DNA of 5,182 nt from an uncultured Oscillospiraceae bacterium (GCA_900547455.1 URGV01000071.1:1-5182); one strand, 5' to 3'; counted from the first letter of the stretch, positions 1-5,182 are shown. Numbers and translations are program-made. Notes: generated by a model from the letters alone, not told the origin.

Positions 1-344
1 CGGGGATCACCGTGCCCGCAGACGCCTCCCTGCTGGGGAAGGCCGTGGGCAACCTGCTCTCCAACGCCTCCCGCTACTCGCCGGAGGGGGCGGAAATCCG
101 GGTTTGGTGCGGCCGGCTGGAGGGCCGCCCTGCCCTGACTGTGGAGAACACCGGAGCGCGGATCAGCGGGGATGCCCTGCCCCACCTGTTTGAAGCCTTT
201 TACCGGGAGGAGGGCTCTCGGAACCGGAGCACCGGCGGCAGCGGGCTGGGGCTCTATCTGGTGAAGATGATCCTGGACCGGCATGGGGCGGTGTGTACCA
301 TCGAGAATACGGTGGATGGGGTAAAAGCGGCTGTAAGGTTTTAG
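1..344 (+). CDS. Sensor histidine kinase, C-terminal HATPase_c domain (5' end outside window)
   Basis: This is the 3' end of a membrane sensor kinase gene; the frame is already open at base 3. The GTG at 12 is an internal Val codon, not a start. Numbering codons from that GTG, the visible part is the ATP-binding domain. The N box lies at about residues 10-22 (GNLLSNASRYSPEG, key Asn18). The G1 region VENTGARI is at 44-51, F-box-like FEAFYR at 60-65, and G2 GGSGLGLYLVKMILDRHG at 75-92. In G1 the usual DxGxG reads NTGAR, so the adenine-contacting Asp is replaced by Asn and the second Gly by Arg. Similar ENTGxxI variants are, to my knowledge, common in VanS-like kinases of Clostridia, so I do not read this as inactivation. 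The protein would autophosphorylate and pass phosphate to a response regulator, presumably encoded upstream. The sensor, HAMP and His box are not in view, so the signal cannot be inferred. Local GC is high (44 of 60 bases at 61-120). Confidence 0.93.
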   Translation, partial: GITVPADASLLGKAVGNLLSNASRYSPEGAEIRVWCGRLEGRPALTVENTGARISGDALPHLFEAFYREEGSRNRSTGGSGLGLYLVKMILDRHGAVCTIENTVDGVKAAVRF

Positions 345-451
345 TTTTCTGCCCATTCCGGACTTTTTCCCGCAGATGTGACCGTGTAAATTATACTCTA
401 ACACATCGTATAAGCGGAGAAGCTGCAAATATCAGGCTGAGGAGGTTGCGT
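345..451 (+). promoter_or_regulatory. Kinase-hydrolase intergenic region with possible promoter
   Basis: This 107-base gap is AT-richer than the kinase gene. A -10-like TATACT is at 392-397 and a second, TATAAG, at 409-414. Neither has a good -35: for TATAAG the best is TGTAAA at 385-390 with 18 bases between, matching TTGACA at three of six positions. The TATACT sits inside an imperfect dyad, GTGT at 384-387 facing ACAC at 401-404. A wider pair, GATGTG at 375-380 and CACATC at 402-407, brackets the same site. This could be an operator over a promoter, or chance. No terminator hairpin is evident after the kinase stop. Confidence 0.3.
441..445 (+). promoter_or_regulatory. Ribosome binding site of the alpha/beta hydrolase
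   Basis: GGAGG at 441-445 lies six bases before the ATG at 452. It decides the start: the same frame is open back to an ATG at 293, but that would overlap the kinase gene and add 53 residues of non-family sequence ahead of the hydrolase beta strand. Confidence 0.8.
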
Positions 452-1081
452 ATGGCCAAAAAAATCCTGGTCCATGGTTCGGGACACAAGGCGGCAAGCT
501 GGAAGGAAACGGTCTCCTGTATGGACGGCAAAGAGGACCTGCTGTGTCCGGACCTGTGTTCCCTGCTTGCCGGGAAAACGGCAAGCTATCCGAGCCTCTA
601 TGGGGCGTTTGCAGAATACTGTGATCACGTCGGCGAGGCGATCCATCTGTGCGGTCTTTCATTGGGTGGTATCTTGGCGCTGAACTATGCCCTGGACTTC
701 CCCGAAAAGGTAAAAACGCTGGTCCTGATTGGGACGCCTCATAAAATTCCCAAGGCGGCGTTTGGTATCCAAAACCTGGTTTTCCGCTTTCTGCCCAGAT
801 CCGTTTTTGAGACCATGGCCTTTGATAAAGAGAGCACGTTTGTTTTGGGCAATTCCATGAAGGAGCTGGATTTCAGCGGCAGAGTGCGCGGTATTCGGTG
901 TCCCACCCTGATCATCTGCGGGGAAAAGGACCGTTCGAATATCCGCTCCGCCCATTACCTGTCGCAGAACATCCATGGCGCGGAATTACAGCTTATCGAA
1001 CATACCGGCCATGTTGTGAATGAAGAAAACCCGAAGGCGCTGGCCGAGCGTTTGAACAAATTCTATTCCCTGCATCCCTGA
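452..1081 (+). CDS. Compact alpha/beta-fold serine hydrolase
   Basis: A 209-residue protein with no signal peptide or membrane segment, so probably cytoplasmic. It has the alpha/beta hydrolase plan in order. A first strand and oxyanion turn KKILVHGSGH lies at 3-12, and the nucleophile elbow GLSLGG at 68-73 carries Ser70. A strand and acid turn CPTLIICGEKD at 150-160 carries Asp160, and HTGHVVNEENP at 184-194 carries His187. The catalytic triad is thus complete. It is shorter than the usual 250-300 residues; the lid (about 98-142) is small. The family hydrolyses esters, thioesters, amides or lactones, and nothing here fixes the substrate. The start at 452 is chosen from its GGAGG. GC is lower than in the flanking genes (29 of 60 at 781-840, 30 of 60 at 961-1020), so it may have been acquired separately. 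It is followed by a hairpin at 1113-1146, and it is probably not part of the exporter unit, though read-through is possible. Confidence 0.88.
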   Translation: MAKKILVHGSGHKAASWKETVSCMDGKEDLLCPDLCSLLAGKTASYPSLYGAFAEYCDHVGEAIHLCGLSLGGILALNYALDFPEKVKTLVLIGTPHKIPKAAFGIQNLVFRFLPRSVFETMAFDKESTFVLGNSMKELDFSGRVRGIRCPTLIICGEKDRSNIRSAHYLSQNIHGAELQLIEHTGHVVNEENPKALAERLNKFYSLHP

Positions 1082-1112
1082 CTGCTCCGCCAATCCATAT
1101 GGAAGGAAACGA

Positions 1113-1146
1113 GCCCGCCGCAGAACAGAAATGTTCTGCAGCGGGC
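1113..1146 (+). terminator. Strong GAAA-loop hairpin, possible terminator or attenuator
   Basis: The two arms pair over 14 base pairs with a single C-A mismatch (1119 and 1140): GCCCGC, then GCAGAACA, a GAAA tetraloop at 1128-1131, then TGTTCTGC and GCGGGC. It begins 31 bases after the hydrolase stop. A normal U-tract is lacking: the + strand continues CTTGTGGG, and the - strand exit reads TCGTTTCC. It is therefore not a textbook intrinsic terminator. It could still pause or end transcription, protect an mRNA 3' end, or act in the leader of the ABC unit. The structure is certain from the sequence; the function is inferred. Confidence 0.6.
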
Positions 1147-1266
1147 CTTGTGGGCAGAATATTTCCCGGTGTTCGATTCTCCACACAAACCACACACAAT
1201 CTCCAACTCCCCTCCACACAGCCCTGGTATCCTTTCCGTATCCCAAGCAGAAAGGATCCCGATCAC
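1147..1266 (+). promoter_or_regulatory. Leader of the ABC exporter unit: G-free C-rich tract and RBS-covering inverted repeat
   Basis: Two parts are visible. Bases 1176-1220 contain no G and 22 C in 45 bases, a C-over-G imbalance like that of Rho utilization (rut) sites. After it, ATCCTTT at 1229-1235 is the exact reverse complement of AAAGGAT at 1251-1257, extendable by GG 1226-1227 with CC 1258-1259 around a one-base bulge. The right arm contains the probable ribosome binding site AAAGGA of the ATPase gene, so folding would hide it. I see no convincing sigma-A promoter in this stretch. The unit may be transcribed from upstream or from an activator-dependent promoter. Confidence 0.4.
1251..1256 (+). 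promoter_or_regulatory. Probable ribosome binding site of the ABC ATPase
   Basis: AAAGGA ends ten bases before the ATG at 1267, a weaker site than the GGAGG of the neighbouring genes. It supports 1267 over the in-frame upstream ATG at 1099. The latter would translate through the hairpin and add 56 residues unlike an ABC N-terminus. The site lies in the right arm of an inverted repeat. Confidence 0.6.
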
Positions 1267-2136
1267 ATGGAAATCAACATTCAAAACGTCAGCATGACCT
1301 ACCCCAGCGGAAAACAGGCCCTGCAAAACCTGAGTCTGGAGCTCCGGTCCCCCAGTCTCGTCGGCCTGCTGGGGCCAAACGGCGCGGGCAAGTCCACCCT
1401 GATGAAGCTGCTGGTGGCCGCCCTGCTCCCCACGTCCGGCTCCATTCTGGTGGACGGGCAGCCCCTTCTCAGGACGGAGCGGCAGCTGAAGGCCCAGCTG
1501 GGCTATCTTCCCCAGGACTTCGGACTGTTCGACGAGCTCACCGTGGCCCAGTTCCTGGACTATATGGCCGCCCTGAAGGGGCTGCGGGACTCCAGAACAG
1601 CTATCCGAGAGGTGATCCGGACGGTCAATCTGGAGGATCAGGCGCGCGCCCGCATCCGCACCCTGTCCGGCGGACAGCGCCAGCGAGTGGGCATCGCCCA
1701 GGCCCTGCTGGGCGCCCCTCCCCTCCTGATCTTCGACGAGCCGACGGTGGGGCTGGACCCGGAGGAGCGCATCCATTTCCGAAACCTCTTTTCCCGCACG
1801 GCGCAGCAGCGGCTGGTGCTGCTTTCCACCCACATCATCGAGGACGTGCAGTCGGTGTGCGACCGGATTGTGGTCATCCACCACGGTCGGATCCGATTTG
1901 TGGGTACGCCGGAGCAGCTGATTCAGGCGGCGCAGGGGCATGTGGGCATCTTTTGGGAGCAGGATGCACAGGATGCTGTTCTGGAACAGGGACTGCACAT
2001 CACGGCAAGGGTCAACACCAGCCGCGGCATCCGCTGCCGGGCGGTGGCGGACGTCCTGCCGGCGTATGTAAAGCCGGAGGAGCCGTCGCTGGAGGACGCC
2101 TACCTCTATTTAATTGCGGGGGAGGCGGTACAATGA
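1267..2136 (+). CDS. ABC transporter ATP-binding protein (ABC-2 exporter type)
   Basis: A 289-residue cytoplasmic ATPase that would power the two permeases encoded next. All nucleotide-binding motifs are intact. The A-loop Tyr is Tyr12 in the MTYPSGKQAL region, and Walker A GPNGAGKST is at 36-44. The Q-loop is Gln83 in GYLPQDFGLFDELTV, and the signature LSGGQRQRVGIAQALL starts at 133. Walker B LLIFDEP is at 153-159 with catalytic Glu158, the D-loop GLD at 162-164, and the switch His is His189 in STHIIEDV. The PQDFGLFDELTV form of the Q-loop is common in ABC-2 drug, bacteriocin or antibiotic exporters of the CcmA/NatA type. The final 60-70 residues form the usual small C-terminal extension. 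It ends with PSLEDAYLYLIAG, a typical ending of this subgroup. The gene overlaps the permease by ATGA, implying translational coupling. The substrate is not deducible from the ATPase. GC is high, like the kinase fragment. Confidence 0.95.
   Translation: MEINIQNVSMTYPSGKQALQNLSLELRSPSLVGLLGPNGAGKSTLMKLLVAALLPTSGSILVDGQPLLRTERQLKAQLGYLPQDFGLFDELTVAQFLDYMAALKGLRDSRTAIREVIRTVNLEDQARARIRTLSGGQRQRVGIAQALLGAPPLLIFDEPTVGLDPEERIHFRNLFSRTAQQRLVLLSTHIIEDVQSVCDRIVVIHHGRIRFVGTPEQLIQAAQGHVGIFWEQDAQDAVLEQGLHITARVNTSRGIRCRAVADVLPAYVKPEEPSLEDAYLYLIAGEAVQ
2121..2125 (+). promoter_or_regulatory. Ribosome binding site of the permease-peptidase gene
   Basis: GGAGG at 2121-2125 within a G-rich run lies seven bases before ATG 2133 and inside the end of the ATPase gene. 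It fixes the start at 2133, even though the same frame stays open far upstream as a GC-rich shadow of the ATPase gene. Confidence 0.85.
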
Positions 2137-4322
2137 GGACGATGCGGCTGTTTTGGCTGGAGCTGAGAAGGCTGCTGCAAAGCCGTCTGACCTGGCTGAT
2201 TGTCCTGTTGACGGTGCTCTCCCCAATGGTGGGGCTGACGCTGTACCGTCCGGCGACCGCCAGCACCATGCTGACCCAGTACCTGGCCAATCCCGCCATC
2301 GCGGGCGGCGCGGTGGGAGGCGTTCTGTTTGGCATCCTCACCATCTTTGAGCTGGACCGCCCCTCCCGCAGCCGGGTGGAGGCGCTGACCGACGCGGCGG
2401 TCTCGCCGCTGACGATGGCGCTGGTGCGGCTGGCGGCGCTGATAACATCGGCGGTGCTGGCGCTGCTGCTGGTGATGGCGGTCTGGTTCCCCATCAGCTG
2501 GGGGATGATCGGGCAGGTCTTTGACGCGGCGGACTACCTGCTCAGCTACCTGCTGCTGACCGGCCTTGCGCTGCCGCTTGAGATTTTGGCCGCAGGCGCG
2601 GCCTACCAGTTCACCCGGCGGCTGGACCTGTCGCTGGTGCTGCTGGCCGGGTTTGCAGCCTTGAGCCTGACGGTCTGGGCGGATGACTGGCAGCTCTGCT
2701 GGCTCAACCCCTGCGTCTGGGCGCTGTCCGACGACTTTTCCAACTTCCGCATCTTCCGCTCGGTGGCCTATATGCGGCTGAGCTGGCTGCTGGCCCTGGC
2801 CGGGGTGTGGGCGGTGTCCTACCTGTGCATCCGGCAGTATGGAAAGGGGATGCTCGGCTCGCTGCGGCACAGCGCGCGCAGGCTTTACCGCCCGCTGGCG
2901 GCGGCGCTGCTGCTGGGCTGTTCGCTGACGGCCTATGCGGCCCAGCCGCTGGTCGACCACAGTAACCCGGACCAGACAGTGATGACCTTTTTGGAGATTC
3001 CCTACCTCGAACAGGTGCTCTGCACCGGCAGGACGGCGCAGGTTTTCCCCGATACCCGCTCCGGAACGGTGGAGGGCAAGGCGACCTACCAGCTGGAAAA
3101 CCGCTCCGGCAAGGCGCAGACGGTGGCCTTCGGCATCAATCCCGGCTACGAAGTTTCCGATGTGCGGGCAAACGGGGAGGAGACGTCCTTCACCGTCAGC
3201 GACTATCAGGAATACAACGAGGCGCTGCTGGAGGTGGAGATCCCGGCGGAGCAGCAGATCGAGCTGTCGCTGTCGTACGGAGGCTTTCCGCAGGAGGACG
3301 TCAACATGAGCACCATGCAGGGCGGCGCGGAGGTCAGCGACGAATACCTCTGTCTGCAAAATTCGGCGCTTGCGCCGCGGATTCTCAACGTGATGCTCGA
3401 TGAAAACCTCTATCCCGCTACTGTCGAGGTCACTCTGCCGCAGGGGATGACGGTGATCCCGTTTGGCTCCGCCCAGCCGGAGCTGGTGGCCGAGCACGAG
3501 AATAACACTGTGACTTGGCGCTATCAGGACAACGGCGCGGGCGGCATCCTGTATGCCGGCGACTATGTTAGGGAGGAAATAGTCGCGGGCGGCCTCACGG
3601 TGGAATTTTACTACGGGCGCAAGCATCAGCCGGTGATGGAGCAGGCTGGAGCAGTACAGGCGGTGCAGGCGGTGGTCGATTACTGCACCGAGCATTACGG
3701 CGCCCTTTCCTTTGGCGCGGGCGGCAGCCTCAAGCTCATCCAGAGCAGGACCTCCGGCGGCGGCTATGCGGCAGACGGAGCCAGCCTGCTGGACGAGCAG
3801 GACTTCACCGCCGCCAATTTGGGCGATAGCAGCAAGGGCGCGGCCGCCGGGGAGGTCATGATCCACGAGCTGGTTCACCAGTGGTGGGGATTGGGCAATA
3901 TGTTCGACACAGCGGAGGAGGACAGCCCCTGGTCCGCCGAGGGACTGACCGTCTACACCACCTACCGTATCGTCAAAGAACTATATGGGGATGCCTACGC
4001 CCAGGAACATTACATCGACCAATGGCAGCAGGCTGTGGACGACTACTATTTGGATTTCTATGTGCGCAATCCCGATTACCTGGCGAATCTGCCGGAAGAC
4101 AAGCAGCTGGAGATTACAGGTAACCTGACTTATGTGCGGCAATACTGCGAGATGCCGTTGAAAATTTTGAAAGCAGAGCAGCTGGTGGGCGGCGAAGATG
4201 CTTTTGATCAAATCCTGAATAGTCTGTTCAATCGGGAACTGGACCCCATGTACCCCTATCTGACCTATCAGGATTTCTTAAACGCCTGCGGGCTGGCAGA
4301 GGAGGATCTGAACCTTGATTAA
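2133..4322 (+). CDS. ABC-2 permease fused to an extracytoplasmic M1-type zinc peptidase
   Basis: A 729-residue two-part membrane protein. Residues 1-235 are an ABC-2 permease with about six hydrophobic segments (roughly 19-38, 55-73, 93-120, 134-157, 164-182, 216-234). A basic loop at 234-253 follows, with a seventh segment at about 254-270. By the positive-inside rule the remaining 460 residues lie outside. Residues about 275-480 are beta-rich, as in the M1 N-terminal domain. The catalytic domain holds the zinc site HELVHQWWG: His578, Glu579, His582. Glu603 in WSAEGLTVYTTY is the likely third ligand, and Tyr671 in RQYCEMPLK aligns with the catalytic Tyr of M1 enzymes such as LTA4 hydrolase. 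Two departures are visible: 20 residues rather than 18 between HExxH and the Glu, and SGGGYAADG in place of the GAMEN exopeptidase motif. The C-terminal helical domain of classical M1 enzymes is absent. Permease-M1 fusions are known in bacteria, but their substrates are mostly undefined. Likely role: export coupled to peptide processing or degradation. GC falls sharply after about 3960. Confidence 0.9.
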   Translation: MRTMRLFWLELRRLLQSRLTWLIVLLTVLSPMVGLTLYRPATASTMLTQYLANPAIAGGAVGGVLFGILTIFELDRPSRSRVEALTDAAVSPLTMALVRLAALITSAVLALLLVMAVWFPISWGMIGQVFDAADYLLSYLLLTGLALPLEILAAGAAYQFTRRLDLSLVLLAGFAALSLTVWADDWQLCWLNPCVWALSDDFSNFRIFRSVAYMRLSWLLALAGVWAVSYLCIRQYGKGMLGSLRHSARRLYRPLAAALLLGCSLTAYAAQPLVDHSNPDQTVMTFLEIPYLEQVLCTGRTAQVFPDTRSGTVEGKATYQLENRSGKAQTVAFGINPGYEVSDVRANGEETSFTVSDYQEYNEALLEVEIPAEQQIELSLSYGGFPQEDVNMSTMQGGAEVSDEYLCLQNSALAPRILNVMLDENLYPATVEVTLPQGMTVIPFGSAQPELVAEHENNTVTWRYQDNGAGGILYAGDYVREEIVAGGLTVEFYYGRKHQPVMEQAGAVQAVQAVVDYCTEHYGALSFGAGGSLKLIQSRTSGGGYAADGASLLDEQDFTAANLGDSSKGAAAGEVMIHELVHQWWGLGNMFDTAEEDSPWSAEGLTVYTTYRIVKELYGDAYAQEHYIDQWQQAVDDYYLDFYVRNPDYLANLPEDKQLEITGNLTYVRQYCEMPLKILKAEQLVGGEDAFDQILNSLFNRELDPMYPYLTYQDFLNACGLAEEDLNLD
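4301..4305 (+). promoter_or_regulatory. Ribosome binding site supporting the TTG start at 4315
   Basis: GGAGG at 4301-4305 lies nine bases before TTG 4315, inside the end of the permease-peptidase gene. No ATG or GTG in this frame is close enough to use this site; the nearby ATG at 4334 is out of frame. TTG is therefore the supported start. Confidence 0.75.
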
Positions 4323-5025
4323 GATATTTCAATATGAGTGCAAACGCCTGTTGTGGAACAAATTCTTTTTTGGTCTTTTGCTGATCCTGCTGTTCTATGG
4401 GTGGCAGGTGCTGAACAGCGTGACCATTTTAGGGGTGTCTCACACCGCCCCTTTCTCTCCCTGGAGTTTCGGGGATTACCTGAGCCGCATGATTCCACTG
4501 CTGTGGATTGGAGCTCTCTTCTTTTTGACATTCTTCACATCCGGTAAAGCGCAGCGAGTAAACATCCTTACAGATGCCACCCCAGTTTCTCCGAGACGAT
4601 ATGCCCTTACCCGATGCGCCGCAGCCCTGACCGGAACCATATTACTGGCTTTGGTTTGTATCGCGGAGACCGCTTTCTTTTACGGACAGTATTTTAGCTG
4701 GTACAGTTGGGGACAACTGATTTTCCCGGTTTTGATCACATTGGTTCCGGCGCTGATCTTTGCGCTCGGGAGCGGCTGGCTGTTAGGCCAAGTCCGGCCT
4801 TGGCTGGTTTATGTATGGATGTTAATTCCCTTCGGGTGCATGGCTCTGCCACTGCCTGATGCCTTGAAAATTTGGAATGGACGGTTCTTTAGTGATTATC
4901 CATTATCGTTTGGGACTTTAGATCCGGCTTTCTCTATACCGGCTGCAGTTCTTATCGTTCAGTGCGCATTGTTTGCTGTGGGTATCGTCCTGTTGATGAT
5001 TCGTCCTGCACATTCCAAAAGATAA
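4315..5025 (+). CDS. ABC-2 type permease, second membrane subunit (TTG start)
   Basis: A 236-residue integral membrane protein with an amphipathic basic N-terminus (IKIFQYECKRLLWNK) and about six hydrophobic segments near 17-40, 55-76, 97-124, 132-158, 163-180 and 208-229. This is the plain ABC-2 permease plan. The cytoplasmic loop after segment 2 reads RVNILTDATPVSPRRYALTR at 81-100. It matches the equivalent RVEALTDAAVSPLTMALVR of the fused permease at 81-99, so the two subunits are homologous and probably form a heterodimer over the shared ATPase. It has no peptidase domain. The gene overlaps the upstream one by eight bases (4315-4322), and the TTG start may hold its level down. GC is much lower than in the ATPase and first permease (20 of 60 at 4321-4380, 22 of 60 at 4861-4920). 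No terminator follows, so the operon may continue. Confidence 0.88.
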   Translation: MIKIFQYECKRLLWNKFFFGLLLILLFYGWQVLNSVTILGVSHTAPFSPWSFGDYLSRMIPLLWIGALFFLTFFTSGKAQRVNILTDATPVSPRRYALTRCAAALTGTILLALVCIAETAFFYGQYFSWYSWGQLIFPVLITLVPALIFALGSGWLLGQVRPWLVYVWMLIPFGCMALPLPDALKIWNGRFFSDYPLSFGTLDPAFSIPAAVLIVQCALFAVGIVLLMIRPAHSKR

Positions 5026-5043
5026 TAAGCGGGCGAAGTTTGA

Positions 5044-5182
5044 ACGATTGGAGGTGAGCTGCTTGGGAAGCTTATAGTTCTATCGTTTAGGGACGATGAA
5101 GAAGCCCTTTTTAGCAAGACAATGTCAGCCCTTGCTTCTGTCGCAGATTTCTCCACGGTGGCCGCCTCCGCAGATGCACCAC
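5044..5182 (+). CDS. Start of an unrecognised gene, truncated by window end; start unclear
   Basis: A strong GGAGGTGA at 5050-5057 announces a gene, and TTG 5063 lies eight bases after the GGAGG core. That TTG frame hits TAG at 5075-5077. The only + frame open to the window end has its upstream stop at 5041 and reads LGKLIVLSFRDDEEALF from about 5062, followed by SKTMSALASVADFSTVAASADA. It has no ATG, GTG or TTG before ATG 5122. Adding one base just after the TTG (TTG GGx AAG CTT) would join start and body smoothly. A small frameshift, a sequence error or a rare start codon are thus all possible. The beta strand, acidic turn, helix, then DFSTVAAS pattern faintly recalls a response-regulator receiver domain. 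That is a weak guess and I do not assign a function. Confidence 0.4.

Noticed and set aside
293..451. Longer hydrolase start at ATG 293
   Set aside because: It would overlap the kinase gene by 52 bases, lacks a ribosome binding site and adds a non-family N-terminus; GGAGG favours 452.
1099..1266. Longer ATPase start at ATG 1099
   Set aside because: The extra 56 residues are encoded by the hairpin and G-free tract and do not resemble an ABC protein; the ATPase fold starts at MEINIQNVSMTY.
1063..1998. A 311-codon open frame on the - strand
   Set aside because: It is antisense to the ATPase gene with low-complexity Gln/Gly/Leu/His composition and no motif.
1131..2132. In-frame upstream extension of the permease-peptidase gene by 334 codons
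   Set aside because: It lies fully over the ATPase gene in another frame, is rich in Pro, Gly, Arg and Ala as GC-rich shadows are, and the GGAGG plus ATG at 2133 start a normal permease N-terminus.
2106..3878. A 590-codon open frame on the - strand
   Set aside because: It is antisense to the permease-peptidase gene and rich in Gln, Arg, His and Gly. It shows no recognisable domain, and is explained by high GC at the third codon positions of the real gene.
4959..5156. Small - strand open frame of 65 codons near the window end
   Set aside because: It is Ser-rich and overlaps the end of the second permease gene and the next + strand gene, with no recognisable motif.
1..5182. tRNA, rRNA, CRISPR arrays, insertion-sequence ends or attachment sites
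   Set aside because: I saw no cloverleaf, no regularly spaced repeats, no transposase and no terminal inverted repeats, despite the GC steps that could suggest mobile DNA.

Overview
The window reads as a piece of a GC-rich Firmicutes chromosome, most likely an intestinal Clostridia/Oscillospiraceae-type organism. This rests on three things: strong GGAGG ribosome binding sites, a VanS-like histidine kinase tail of a type common in that group, and ABC-2 permease genes of the same flavour. It is inference from style, not an identification. All credible genes lie on the + strand.

Layout. Bases 1-344 hold the C-terminal ATPase domain of a sensor histidine kinase whose start lies outside the window. 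Bases 452-1081 encode a compact alpha/beta hydrolase with a complete Ser/Asp/His triad and a lower GC content than its neighbours. Bases 1082-1266 are a structured leader: a strong GAAA-loop hairpin, then a 45-base G-free C-rich tract, then a short inverted repeat that could cover the next ribosome binding site. Bases 1267-5025 form a tightly overlapping three-gene ABC-2 exporter unit. It consists of an ATPase (1267-2136), a membrane permease fused to an extracytoplasmic M1-type zinc peptidase domain (2133-4322), and a second ABC-2 permease with a TTG start (4315-5025). A further gene seems to begin near 5050-5063 and runs off the end; its start region looks frameshifted or otherwise non-standard.

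How the genes may work together. The ATPase and two permeases share ATGA or 8-base overlaps, so they are almost certainly co-translated and probably make a heteromeric exporter. The M1 domain is predicted to sit outside the membrane, so it could process, trim or degrade a peptide at the mouth of the transporter. The kinase upstream could sense the substrate, but its response regulator is not visible here. The substrate is unknown.

Most unusual points: the permease-peptidase fusion with an altered M1 signature (no GAMEN-like Glu, and 20 rather than 18 residues between HExxH and the third zinc ligand), a signal-peptide-like membrane segment just before the peptidase, an abrupt GC drop inside the peptidase coding sequence near 3960, and the layered leader in front of the exporter.
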